Below, piece by piece: positions 1 through 7,686 of a DNA stretch of 64,000 bases. The position numbers and the translations under genes were made by a program. The notes below the pieces were generated by a model. The model had not been told where the DNA came from. It worked only from the letters and a program-made list of their open reading frames with translations, and ran no database searches. Every line of letters begins with the position of its first letter. Positions within the stretch are counted from its first letter, which is position 1. The DNA is from Neorhizobium petrolearium (GTDB lineage: Bacteria; Pseudomonadota; Alphaproteobacteria; Rhizobiales; Rhizobiaceae), in the NCBI RefSeq assembly GCF_017873175.1, contig NZ_JAGGJW010000003.1, positions 186,001-250,000 on the forward strand, read 5' to 3'.

Positions 1-1
1 G

Positions 2-334
2 GGCGTCGCACGCATGACCGACATGATGCTGACCGGGCGGGTCGCCTCGGCGGAAGAAGCCGAGCGCTGGAACCTCGCACAATATGTCGTCGAAAAGGGC
101 CAGGCGCGCGAGAAGGCGCACCAGCTCGCCGAAGCGGCCGCCAGCAACGCCGAAATTTCCAACTACGCGGTCATCAACGCATTGCCGCGCATCCAGGACA
201 TGGCCAAGGAAGACGGGCTTTTCGTGGAATCCTTCATCGCCTCATTCACCGCCACGAGCCCGGAAGCGGAAGAGCGGCTGCGCGCCTTCCTGGAAAAACG
301 CGCCGCGCGGCTGAAGGCACCGGGTTCGGCCTGA
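2..334 (+). CDS. Enoyl-CoA hydratase/isomerase family protein, 3' part only
   Basis: The reading frame is open from the window edge and ends at 334, so only about 110 C-terminal residues are visible. The segment reading MMLTGRVASAEEAERWNL and the helical tail ending in EERLRAFLEKRA match the C-terminal trimerisation part of crotonase-fold proteins; the catalytic oxyanion-hole region lies upstream outside the window. Such enzymes hydrate or isomerise acyl-CoA thioesters. The MarR gene starts 13 bases later in the same direction, so an operon is likely. With the MarR gene and the amidohydrolase it may belong to a CoA-dependent aromatic-acid (hydroxycinnamate-like) pathway, but that is inference from neighbours. 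Confidence 0.8.
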   Translation, partial: GVARMTDMMLTGRVASAEEAERWNLAQYVVEKGQAREKAHQLAEAAASNAEISNYAVINALPRIQDMAKEDGLFVESFIASFTATSPEAEERLRAFLEKRAARLKAPGSA

Positions 335-347
335 GAGGAATTTTAGG

Positions 348-803
348 ATGGACATGCCGATCCGCACGACTGACGAGGTGAATCTCGATCGTCTCGACAC
401 GGCGCTCGGCTTCCTGATGCGGCTTGCCCAGCTCAAGATCTACGAGCGCTTCTTCGAAGAGGTCGGCGATCACAACCTGAAACCGGGAGAATTTTCGGTT
501 CTCTGGGTCCTCCTGCACAATCCGGGCATACGGCAAAGCGTGCTCGGCCAGCGGCTGATGATCAAGCGGGCCCATATGACGAAGCTGATCCGCTCGCTGG
601 AGGATCAGGGCCTCGTCTCACGCCGTATCCCCGACGACGACCGTCGCGCCGTCGAAATCACACTGACGCCGGCGGCCGTGACGATGGTGGAACAGGCCGG
701 CGACTGGTTCTTTACCTATGAGGATTCAGTCGGGGAAAATCTCAGCGCCGCCGAACGCCGGCAACTGACGGCCCTGTTGCGGAAATTCGTCGGCCTGGGC
801 TGA
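348..803 (+). CDS. MarR family transcriptional regulator
   Basis: A 151-residue protein of typical MarR size. The winged helix-turn-helix covers about residues 50-105: the recognition part reads LMIKRAHMTKLIRSLEDQGL and the wing contains the family hallmark DDDRRAVEITLT. The ATG follows GAGGAA at a suitable distance. MarR proteins of this type usually repress neighbouring catabolic genes and are released by an aromatic acid or its CoA thioester. Position between the enoyl-CoA hydratase and the amidohydrolase, all co-directional, suggests it controls them. The ligand cannot be read from the sequence. Confidence 0.88.
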   Translation: MDMPIRTTDEVNLDRLDTALGFLMRLAQLKIYERFFEEVGDHNLKPGEFSVLWVLLHNPGIRQSVLGQRLMIKRAHMTKLIRSLEDQGLVSRRIPDDDRRAVEITLTPAAVTMVEQAGDWFFTYEDSVGENLSAAERRQLTALLRKFVGLG

Positions 804-842
804 ACATCGGCAGACAAATCGAAGGATCGGGAGGAGCGAACC

Positions 843-1718
843 TTGAATATCGACGATCTGGTTGCCATCGACATCCACACCCATGCCGAGGAGCCCTGCT
901 GCGGCCCGCGGGACGACGGTTATGACGAGTTCCAGGCCGGGATGGCGAAATATTTCAGGAATCCCGCCGGTGCGCAGGGCATGCTGCCGACCGTGCAGGA
1001 GACCGCCGCCTATTACCGCGAGCGCAGGATCGGCTGCGTGATCTTTCCCGTCGACGCAGAACGGGAAACCGGCTTCCGCCGCTACGACAACGAGGAAGTC
1101 GCAAGGATCGCCGCCGAAAACAGCGACATCATGATCCCGTTTGCCTCGATCGATCCCGCCAAGGGCAAGGCCGGCGCCCGCGAAGCGCGGCGGCTGGTGC
1201 GCGAATTCGGCGTCAAGGGTTTCAAGTTCCATCCGACCATGCAGGGGTTCTATCCGAACGACCGGATGGCCTATCCGCTCTACGAGGCGATCCAGGAGGA
1301 AGGCGCGATCACGCTCTTCCATACCGGCCAGACGGGCGTCGGCGCCGGGCTTCGGGGCGGCATGGCGATGCGGCTGAAATTCTCCAACCCGATCCATCTC
1401 GACGATGTGGCGGTCGATTTTCCCGACATGCCGATCATATTGGCGCACCCCTCCTTCCCCTGGCAGGAGGAGGCCCTTTCGGTCGCGACCCACAAGCCGA
1501 ACGTCTATATCGACATGTCCGGCTGGTCGCCGAAATATTTCCCGCCGATCCTCATCCAATACGCCAATTCGCTGCTGAAGCACAAAATGCTGTTCGGTTC
1601 CGACTGGCCGGCGATCACGCCGGACCGCTGGCTTTCCGACTTCGCCAATATCGCCATCAAGGACGAGGTTCGGCCGCTGATCCTCAAGGAAAACGCCCGC
1701 AAGCTTTTGAAAATTTAG
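843..1718 (+). CDS. Amidohydrolase family (amidohydrolase 2) metal-dependent hydrolase
   Basis: A 291-residue TIM-barrel hydrolase. Metal ligands are visible: the HTH pair in AIDIHTHAEE near residue 11, later histidines in LFHTGQTG and ILAHPSFP, and the strand-8 aspartate in LFGSDWP. Translation starts at TTG, 843, chosen because GGGAGGAGCG lies just upstream. Family members hydrolyse or decarboxylate ring acids, lactones and beta-ketoacyl-CoA esters. In Agrobacterium a related amidohydrolase is reported as a 4-hydroxyphenyl-beta-ketoacyl-CoA hydrolase in hydroxycinnamate degradation; the enoyl-CoA hydratase neighbour makes that role possible here but not proven. Its stop codon overlaps the stop of the convergent LacI gene. 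Confidence 0.85.
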   Translation: MNIDDLVAIDIHTHAEEPCCGPRDDGYDEFQAGMAKYFRNPAGAQGMLPTVQETAAYYRERRIGCVIFPVDAERETGFRRYDNEEVARIAAENSDIMIPFASIDPAKGKAGAREARRLVREFGVKGFKFHPTMQGFYPNDRMAYPLYEAIQEEGAITLFHTGQTGVGAGLRGGMAMRLKFSNPIHLDDVAVDFPDMPIILAHPSFPWQEEALSVATHKPNVYIDMSGWSPKYFPPILIQYANSLLKHKMLFGSDWPAITPDRWLSDFANIAIKDEVRPLILKENARKLLKI

Positions 1719-2728
1719 GTCGGGACAAAGCTCTTCCGGATCACAAGCTCGGGAATGACCCGCTCGTAACCCGGCTCGGCATCCGGACTTGCAAGCCGGC
1801 GGTCGAGAAGTTCCACCGCCCTTTGCGCCATAGTGGCCGGGTCCTGCCGGAAGGTCGTGAGGCCGTAGCTCAGCCAGGCTGCTTCCGGCACGTCGTCGAA
1901 ACCGATCACCGCCACGTCATCCGGCACCCGCAGGCCGAGTTCGGCGCGGACGAAATCCATCAGGCCGAAGGCGATCTGGTCGTTGGCGCAGAAGACCGCA
2001 TCCGGACGCGTATCGCCGGAGAAGAGCTCGCCGGCCGCGACAATGCCGCTGTCGTAATCCGAATCCGGCCCTCTGGCCGCCATCACCTCGGCGCCCAGTG
2101 CGCTGGCCGCGGAAAGGAAGGCGCTTTCGCGCTCCACTATGCTCGGCGTGCCGGACCCGGAACCGATCACGGCAAGCCGGCGGCGGCCGCCGGCGAAAAA
2201 CGCATTGGCGGCGTTGCGCGAGGCCTCGGAATTGCCGGCACGGACATGGTCGGCATCGGGTTCCGAGCGACCGATGACCACCAGCGGCTGGCCGTTTCGC
2301 TGGGCAAGCTCGAAGAAGCTCGCCGGCGGAGAGCCGGAGAGGATGATCGTCGCCTCGGCGCGGTGGCCGATCAGCATCTTCTGGGCGGCGAACAGTTCCT
2401 CCTCCGCCTGACCAGTATTGATGAGGATCGGAATGCTGCCGCGTCCGATCAGCGCCTTGGCGAGCGCCGCGGTCAGATGGGCACGGAAGCCGAGTTCGGG
2501 CTTGGTGGCAACGATGCCGACCAGCCGGCTATGGTTGGCGAGCACGCCGCGCGCCAGGTCGTTGACGTGATAGCCGAGCTCATCGGCCGCACGCAGCACC
2601 TTTTCGCGCGTCGCAGGCGCCACGCTGGCGCCCGGCGTAAAAGTGCGGGAGACCGCCGAGCGGGACACGCCGGCGAGCCGGGCAACCTGTTCGGCGCTGA
2701 CGAAACGCATTCTCTTTTCGTCCTTCAT
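1715..2728 (-). CDS. LacI family transcriptional regulator
   Basis: A 337-residue repressor. The N-terminal helix-turn-helix reads SAEQVARLAGVSRSAVSRTF, followed by a hinge helix (residues about 45-60) and a periplasmic-binding-protein-like sensor domain with VIGSGSGTPS and AVIGFDDVPEA motifs typical of sugar-responsive members. It is the last gene of the minus-strand transporter block, 7 bases after the permease at 2736-3575, so it is probably co-transcribed with and regulates that block. A palindrome at 6889-6904, just ahead of the ATPase gene, is a candidate operator. Its stop overlaps that of the convergent amidohydrolase. Confidence 0.9.
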   Translation of the reverse strand: MKDEKRMRFVSAEQVARLAGVSRSAVSRTFTPGASVAPATREKVLRAADELGYHVNDLARGVLANHSRLVGIVATKPELGFRAHLTAALAKALIGRGSIPILINTGQAEEELFAAQKMLIGHRAEATIILSGSPPASFFELAQRNGQPLVVIGRSEPDADHVRAGNSEASRNAANAFFAGGRRRLAVIGSGSGTPSIVERESAFLSAASALGAEVMAARGPDSDYDSGIVAAGELFSGDTRPDAVFCANDQIAFGLMDFVRAELGLRVPDDVAVIGFDDVPEAAWLSYGLTTFRQDPATMAQRAVELLDRRLASPDAEPGYERVIPELVIRKSFVPT

Positions 2729-2735
2729 GCTTTCC

Positions 2736-3575
2736 TCAATGCCCCACGCGCGAAAGGACGTCCGCCTTCAGGAAGCGCTCGACGACGGCCATGAAGACCA
2801 GCGATGGAACGAGCAACAGGAGGGCAGTGATCGACGCGATCTGGTAATTGCCGCCGGCGCCGGCGGTATAAAGCAGCAAGGGCAACATGTTCACATCCGG
2901 TGCGCCGACGAAATAGCTGCCGGTGAATTCATCGAGCGATTCCAGGAAGACGAAGATGGCGCTTGCCATCAGGCCCGGTGCGGCAAGCGGCAACGTCACG
3001 TCCAGGAAGGTGCGCATCGCACCGGCGCCGATGTTGCGTGCCGCCTGTTCGAGCTCCACGTCGATCGCAGAAAAGGCGGCGGTTGCGATCCAGACCGCAT
3101 AGACGAGGCCATGCGAGACATGCACCAGCACCACGCCCGGTATCGTGCCGTTCAGGCCGATCTCATAGAAGATGCGCGCGACATTGACGTAGACCGTCAG
3201 GTTCGGAAACGCCTGCGGGATCAGGAAGGCAAGCAGGATCAACCCTCTCAGGGGCAGCTTCAGCCGCGCCAGCGCATAACCCGCCGGAATTGCGAGCAGC
3301 AGCGATACGACGACGGTGAGCAGCGCGACGATCAGCGAATTCGTGAGCGATTCCAACGCCCCGCCGCGCGGCGCGAACACTTTCGCCCAGGAACCGAAGC
3401 CGTATTCCAGCGGGAAGCTGTAAGGGAAATACCACTTCTCCGCCACCGTCCAGAGCAGCATGTTGAAAAGCGGGCCGAAGATGAAAAAAGCCATCAGTCC
3501 GAAGACGATGCCGCGCGGCACCCACCAGAGGGCTGCGAGAGGATTGCGGCGGACGGTTTCGATGGAGGCGGTCAT
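2736..3575 (-). CDS. ABC transporter permease (inner-membrane, second of pair)
   Basis: About 279 residues with six predicted membrane helices and the permease-ATPase contact loop EQAARNIGAGAMRTF (EAA motif). The start at 3575 was preferred over an upstream in-frame start at 3611 because it gives an ATGA overlap with the preceding permease gene, a usual translational-coupling arrangement. It belongs to the binding-protein-dependent permease family of polyamine, iron and 2-aminoethylphosphonate importers. It should pair with the permease at 3572-4393, the binding protein at 4570-5703 and the ATPase at 5743-6876. The substrate is unknown; the gene context suggests a phosphorylated organic compound. 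Confidence 0.88.
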   Translation of the reverse strand: MTASIETVRRNPLAALWWVPRGIVFGLMAFFIFGPLFNMLLWTVAEKWYFPYSFPLEYGFGSWAKVFAPRGGALESLTNSLIVALLTVVVSLLLAIPAGYALARLKLPLRGLILLAFLIPQAFPNLTVYVNVARIFYEIGLNGTIPGVVLVHVSHGLVYAVWIATAAFSAIDVELEQAARNIGAGAMRTFLDVTLPLAAPGLMASAIFVFLESLDEFTGSYFVGAPDVNMLPLLLYTAGAGGNYQIASITALLLLVPSLVFMAVVERFLKADVLSRVGH

Positions 3576-4393
3576 GCGCGCTCCTTTAGGCTGGCGCGCA
3601 GATAGATCCACGCAACGGACGAGGCGAGCACGAGCGAAACGAGGCCGAGCGCATTGGCAACCCCGTAGTCCCCATAGGAATTGACCCGGAAGGCGATATC
3701 GGCGGTCAGCATGGTCGGCGACTGGGCGTTGATCATCAGGGGGACGGAAAGCACCGACATCATGGTGACAAAGGAGAGGATGAGGCCGACGGTCAGCGTC
3801 ATCGCCACCTGCGGCACGAGGATCTCGATGAGGACACGCAGCCGCGAGGCGCCGAGATTGCGGGCCGCCTCGATCGTATCGCGGTTGACTGAAGCCATGG
3901 CACCGGCGACGAGCAGCGCCACGAAGGGCGTCTGCTTCCAGACGAAGGCGATGACGATGCCGCGCCAGTCGAGGAAGCTCTGTGCCTCAATCGGCGTCAG
4001 CAGGCCGAAACTGATGAAGGTGTTGTTCATCATGCCGTTCTTGGCGAGGAAGGTCCGGAGAATCTGTCCGACGACGATAAATGGAATGAACATCGGCCAG
4101 CGATAGAGAAAGCGCAGGATTGCCACCGCGACTGGATGTTCGCCCAGCGTCAGATAACCGCCGATCGCAATCGAGGCGATGCCGATCAGCCCCGTCGACA
4201 GCGCGATGATGACGACGGAAAAGACGATATCCTTCGTGTAGAGGTCGAAGGTCTTGGCGAAATTGCCCCAGCCGAATGCCCCCTCCACCTCAAAGGCGCC
4301 GACCGCCGACATGACGAGCGGCAGGATGAACAGGAGGACGATCACCGCAAGCGCGGGCAAGACGAGGAGGAGACCGAGGAGACGTCTGGGCAT
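3572..4393 (-). CDS. ABC transporter permease (inner-membrane, first of pair)
   Basis: A 273-residue polytopic protein with a strongly hydrophobic N-terminal helix (residues about 5-28) and the EAA loop IEAARNLGASRLRVL near residue 180. Same family as the following permease, with which it overlaps by four bases; the two should form the heterodimeric channel. Upstream, 176 bases containing RIME-like palindromes separate it from the binding-protein gene. Such hairpins in transporter operons often allow higher expression of the binding protein than of the permeases, which is a plausible effect here. Confidence 0.88.
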   Translation of the reverse strand: MPRRLLGLLLVLPALAVIVLLFILPLVMSAVGAFEVEGAFGWGNFAKTFDLYTKDIVFSVVIIALSTGLIGIASIAIGGYLTLGEHPVAVAILRFLYRWPMFIPFIVVGQILRTFLAKNGMMNNTFISFGLLTPIEAQSFLDWRGIVIAFVWKQTPFVALLVAGAMASVNRDTIEAARNLGASRLRVLIEILVPQVAMTLTVGLILSFVTMMSVLSVPLMINAQSPTMLTADIAFRVNSYGDYGVANALGLVSLVLASSVAWIYLRASLKERA

Positions 4394-4425
4394 GGTTTGA
4401 GCTCGATGGGATTACGGCGTGGTCT

Positions 4426-4555
4426 CTTCTCCCCGACGGGGAGAAGATGTCTGGCAGGACAGATGAGGCGGCGGCTGGTACGAAGCATCACCTGAACATG
4501 CTGCACCGTCCCCCTCATCCGGCCCTTCGGGCCACCTTCTCCCCTGAGGGGAGAA
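4426..4555. repeat. RIME-like intergenic palindromic element
   Basis: Three inverted repeats fill the gap between a permease start and the binding-protein stop: CTTCTCCCC-gac-GGGGAGAAG (4426-4446), GGCCC-ttc-GGGCC (4521-4533) and TTCTCCCC-tga-GGGGAGAA (4537-4555). This composition matches the Rhizobium-specific intergenic mosaic elements (RIME1) that are scattered through rhizobial genomes, usually between genes. In RNA these would fold into stable hairpins inside the transporter operon. Assignment to RIME1 is from memory of the motif; an alignment would settle it. Confidence 0.7.
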
Positions 4556-4569
4556 TGTGAGTATCGAGC

Positions 4570-5703
4570 TTACTTGACCGACTTTTCGTAGGCTTCCAGG
4601 ATCGCGTTGTTATAGGGGGCGATCGGGAAGGGCTTGCCCTTGGCGGCAAGATCTTCCGGTGTGATGTCCACGAAGAGCTTGTTCCAGGTGGCGTCGTCAA
4701 GCTCGGCCTTGACCTTGTCGGCGTCGATACCCGGATACCAGTTGAAGCGCTTGACGATGCCTTCGGCCTGGACCTTGGGGCTGGTGGCAAGCGCGATGAA
4801 CTTTTCCGCCAAGTCCTTGTGGGCCGTCTTTTCCGGCATGACGTAGTGCATCGGCTGACCCGGCATGCCCGGAGCCGGCAGGATGAGCTTCAGCGTCGGC
4901 GGCAACTGGCCGTTCGCCTGCCAGGAGTAGAACATGTCGACCCAGACCGGACCCATGGCGATCTCGCCGCGCGAGAGCAGGTCGAGCGTGCCGGCATTGC
5001 CGGGGGTGAGCGTCGCATTGGTGGTGAAGTCGGCGAGGCTCTTGAAGGCCGCATCCCACTTCTTCGTTTCCTCTTCCTTGAACGGGCCGTTCATCAGCGT
5101 GTCGGCATCGCCGCCGCCGAAGGCATAGATCCAGCCCATGACGAAGCTGACGCCCGAAGCGCCGCCCTTGATGCCGTTATAGCCGAACTGCTTGGGATGG
5201 GCCTTCGCCCATTCGGCCAGTTCCGCGTAGGATTTCGGCGGGTTCGGCACGAGATCGGGATTGTAGGCGATCGCCGTCTGGCTGTTGAACATCGGCATGA
5301 CATAGCCGTCGACATTGGCGCCGAGCGCCATCTTCGCATTGGCGCGGGTGACTAGCTTGCCGGTGTCGATATCGCCGCGATACTTGGCGAGATAGTCCTT
5401 GGCGACCATCGGGCCGACGAACTTCTCATGCACGACGGCAACGTCGACATCCCACTTTTCCGCCTTAGCTGCGGACTGGGCGTCGAAGCGCTCGAGGATC
5501 TTCTGCGAACCGGCATCGCCGGGGCCGGTGCCGACGGCGCGAACCGTATTGCCCGGATAGGTCTTCTCGAAAAGGGGCCCAAGGTACTGGTTGATGTAAT
5601 CTACCATGTTCTGGTCGCCGGCGGTCGCGACCGTCAGCTCTTCGGCATGGAGCGGAAGGGCTGCGAAGGCGACGGCGAAAGCTGCATAGGACATTCTCTT
5701 CAT
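4570..5703 (-). CDS. ABC transporter periplasmic substrate-binding protein
   Basis: A 377-residue secreted protein. The first about 20 residues form a signal peptide ending LPLHA, with the mature protein starting EELTVATAGDQNM. The fold is that of the PotD/iron/2-aminoethylphosphonate class of binding proteins (extracellular solute-binding family 1/8-like), with a long C-terminal part rich in YPGID and MGPVWVDMF segments. RBS GGAGAG lies close to the ATG. It sits directly downstream of the ATPase gene (39 bases) and before two permeases, giving a complete importer. Ligand unknown; polyamines, sugars and phosphonates are all possible, with phosphorus compounds favoured by the neighbours. Confidence 0.87.
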   Translation of the reverse strand: MKRMSYAAFAVAFAALPLHAEELTVATAGDQNMVDYINQYLGPLFEKTYPGNTVRAVGTGPGDAGSQKILERFDAQSAAKAEKWDVDVAVVHEKFVGPMVAKDYLAKYRGDIDTGKLVTRANAKMALGANVDGYVMPMFNSQTAIAYNPDLVPNPPKSYAELAEWAKAHPKQFGYNGIKGGASGVSFVMGWIYAFGGGDADTLMNGPFKEEETKKWDAAFKSLADFTTNATLTPGNAGTLDLLSRGEIAMGPVWVDMFYSWQANGQLPPTLKLILPAPGMPGQPMHYVMPEKTAHKDLAEKFIALATSPKVQAEGIVKRFNWYPGIDADKVKAELDDATWNKLFVDITPEDLAAKGKPFPIAPYNNAILEAYEKSVK

Positions 5704-5742
5704 GGGTTCTCTCCGTGAGTTGAAAAGTCGAGTTTCAAAAGG

Positions 5743-6876
5743 TCAGGCGTAAACTTTCCCGGGCGTTGTCCGGGAAACGGTGGAGGCCGGCTCATTCGCC
5801 GACGCATTGAAAAGGAAAAGCGCTTCCGCCGGGACATGGACGGCGACGCGGGCGCCAGGTTCGAATGCCTGGGTCCCATCGGCCATGATCTCGGTCTGCC
5901 CGAGCCGGACCATATGGCGCCAATGGCCGCCGGGATAGCTGACGGCGGCGACCTCGCCCCGAAATGTAATGCCGGAGCCGACCGCCGCGACCTCCCCTTC
6001 CGTAAGGAGGCGAGCGGTTTCCGGGCGAAACCGGGCCTCGACCGGTCCGGAGGTCAGCGGACGATCGAGAAGCGGCACGCTGGCCTTCGCGTTAGCCGCT
6101 CCTTCGGCGATCACGAACTGGCCGCCATCGCGCACTCCATCAAGGTGGATCACGTTCTCGGCCCCCATGAAGGCGGCGACGAAAGCCGAGGCCGGACGGT
6201 TGTAGACCTCTTCCGGAGTACCCTGCTGGGCGATCTTCCCGGCATTCAGGATGACGATGCGGTCAGCCATGACCATGGCTTCCTCGCGGTCATGGGTGAC
6301 GTGGATCGCCGTGATGCCGAGCCGCTTCTGCAGCGCCCGGAGTTCGTGACGGACCGTCAGGCGGATACGGGCATCGAGGTTCGACAGCGGCTCGTCGAGC
6401 AGCAGGATTTCCGGATCGACGGCGAGCGCCCGGCCAAGCGCTACGCGCTGACGCTGGCCACCCGACAGCGCCGAAGGCTTGCGCGCCTCCAGCCCGTCGA
6501 GGCCAAGCAGCGACTGCATGGCAGCGACGCGGGTGGCGATCTCGGTGCGCGACACGCCTTTCAGCTTCAGTCCGTAGCCGATGTTCTGGGCAGCGGTCAT
6601 ATGCGGCCAGAGCGCATAGGACTGGAAGACCAGCGCCATGCCGCGCTTGTCCGGCGGGAGATGCGTCACGTCGCGATGGCCCACCCTCACTTCACCGGCC
6701 GACGGGCTTATGAAGCCGGCTAGCAATCTCAGAAGCGTGGTCTTGCCGCAGCCGGACGATCCGAGCAGCGCCACGAACTCGCCTTTCGAAATCGACAGGT
6801 CGATGTCGGCCAGAACCTGCGTGGAACCGTAACGACTTGCGACGCCACGCAATTCCAGAAATCCGCCCCGCTCCAT
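5743..6876 (-). CDS. ABC transporter ATP-binding protein (CUT1/PotA/UgpC type)
   Basis: A 377-residue ATPase. Walker A is GSSGCGKTT, the Q-loop VFQSYALWPHM, the signature LSGGQRQRVALGRAL, Walker B ILLLDEPLSNLD and the switch histidine HVTHDREEA. The C-terminal third is a TOBE domain (RFRPETARL onward). The frame extends upstream to 7116, but the start at 6876 was chosen because a GAGGGGG ribosome site precedes it and homology begins there. It is the only ATPase in a block holding two incomplete importers, the UgpB/A/E-like one upstream and the one downstream, so it may energise both. A palindrome at 6889-6904 lies immediately ahead of it. Confidence 0.9.
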   Translation of the reverse strand: MERGGFLELRGVASRYGSTQVLADIDLSISKGEFVALLGSSGCGKTTLLRLLAGFISPSAGEVRVGHRDVTHLPPDKRGMALVFQSYALWPHMTAAQNIGYGLKLKGVSRTEIATRVAAMQSLLGLDGLEARKPSALSGGQRQRVALGRALAVDPEILLLDEPLSNLDARIRLTVRHELRALQKRLGITAIHVTHDREEAMVMADRIVILNAGKIAQQGTPEEVYNRPASAFVAAFMGAENVIHLDGVRDGGQFVIAEGAANAKASVPLLDRPLTSGPVEARFRPETARLLTEGEVAAVGSGITFRGEVAAVSYPGGHWRHMVRLGQTEIMADGTQAFEPGARVAVHVPAEALFLFNASANEPASTVSRTTPGKVYA

Positions 6877-6888
6877 CGAAACCCCCTC

Positions 6889-6904
6889 TTGCACAGCCGT
6901 GCAA
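6889..6904. promoter_or_regulatory. Candidate LacI-type operator
   Basis: A perfect inverted repeat TTGCAC-agcc-GTGCAA is centred 20 bases upstream of the ATPase start codon, in the 109-base gap after the HAD gene. Arm length and total length (16 bases) fit LacI-family operators, and a LacI gene closes this same transcription unit. No experimental or comparative evidence is available here. Confidence 0.45.
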
Positions 6905-6985
6905 TCTTGCTGGCGATTTCTTAAGGCGCGAGTTTTACAGGCGAATGACAGCGGCGTTGTTTGTTTACAAGCCGGCCGAACAGAC

Positions 6986-7663
6986 CTAGACGGCCTGCAG
7001 TGCCTCGAGGCGGGCGAGCGCTTTTTCCAGTTCCTCGGCTCCGGTCGCCACCAGAGCGGCTCCCGCCTCCCTGAGAACCTGGGCGCGATCAGGCCGCGGG
7101 TCGGCGGGATCGACAAAGCCGATCGGCACCATGCCCGCGGCCCTCGCCCCCGTAATGCCGTGGCTGCTGTCGTCGATCACCACGCAATTCTTCGGATCGA
7201 CGGCAAAGGCCTTGGCGCAGAAATGGAAAAGGTCGGGCGCCGGTTTCGGCCGTGCCACCCTGTCGGAGCTGAAGACCGAGGGCGCAAATGCGTGCCAGAG
7301 ATCGAGCAGGCCGAGGCTCTTCGACAGCCGGTCCGTCGAGCTGTTGGAAGCGACGCATTTTTTATGCGGCAGCGACCGGACGAGTTCTTCCATACCCGCC
7401 ATCGGCTCCAATGAACGCGCGAATTCCGGATAGATGTCGAGGTGCCAGGCCTCGAACACCGTCTCGAGGTTTTCGAGACCGAGTTCATCGACGCAGATGC
7501 GGCGGATGACATCCGGCGAATTACCGGTGAAGCGGATCAGGACCTCTTCCGTGGTGATGGAAGCGCCGGCATTCTGCAAGGCCTTGGCAAGCGTGCGACT
7601 GGCGATCGGCTCGCTGTTGATCAGCACGCCGTCACAATCGAAAATCAGAAGATCAATCTGCAT
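6986..7663 (-). CDS. HAD-superfamily hydrolase (subfamily IA phosphatase)
   Basis: A 225-residue HAD phosphatase. Motif I is FDCDGVLINSE (catalytic aspartates near residues 9 and 11), motif II is the serine in VASNSST, motif III the lysine in RPKPAPDLF, and motif IV VVIDDSSHGI. The cap domain occupies about residues 18-85, as in beta-phosphoglucomutase, phosphoglycolate and small sugar-phosphate phosphatases. The gene is 23 bases after PhoD in the same direction. Likely role: removal of phosphate from a small organic phosphate taken up or produced by the GDPD and PhoD neighbours. The exact substrate cannot be read. Confidence 0.87.
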   Translation of the reverse strand: MQIDLLIFDCDGVLINSEPIASRTLAKALQNAGASITTEEVLIRFTGNSPDVIRRICVDELGLENLETVFEAWHLDIYPEFARSLEPMAGMEELVRSLPHKKCVASNSSTDRLSKSLGLLDLWHAFAPSVFSSDRVARPKPAPDLFHFCAKAFAVDPKNCVVIDDSSHGITGARAAGMVPIGFVDPADPRPDRAQVLREAGAALVATGAEELEKALARLEALQAV

Positions 7664-7686
7664 GGGAGTCCAATTTCAGTGGTGTG

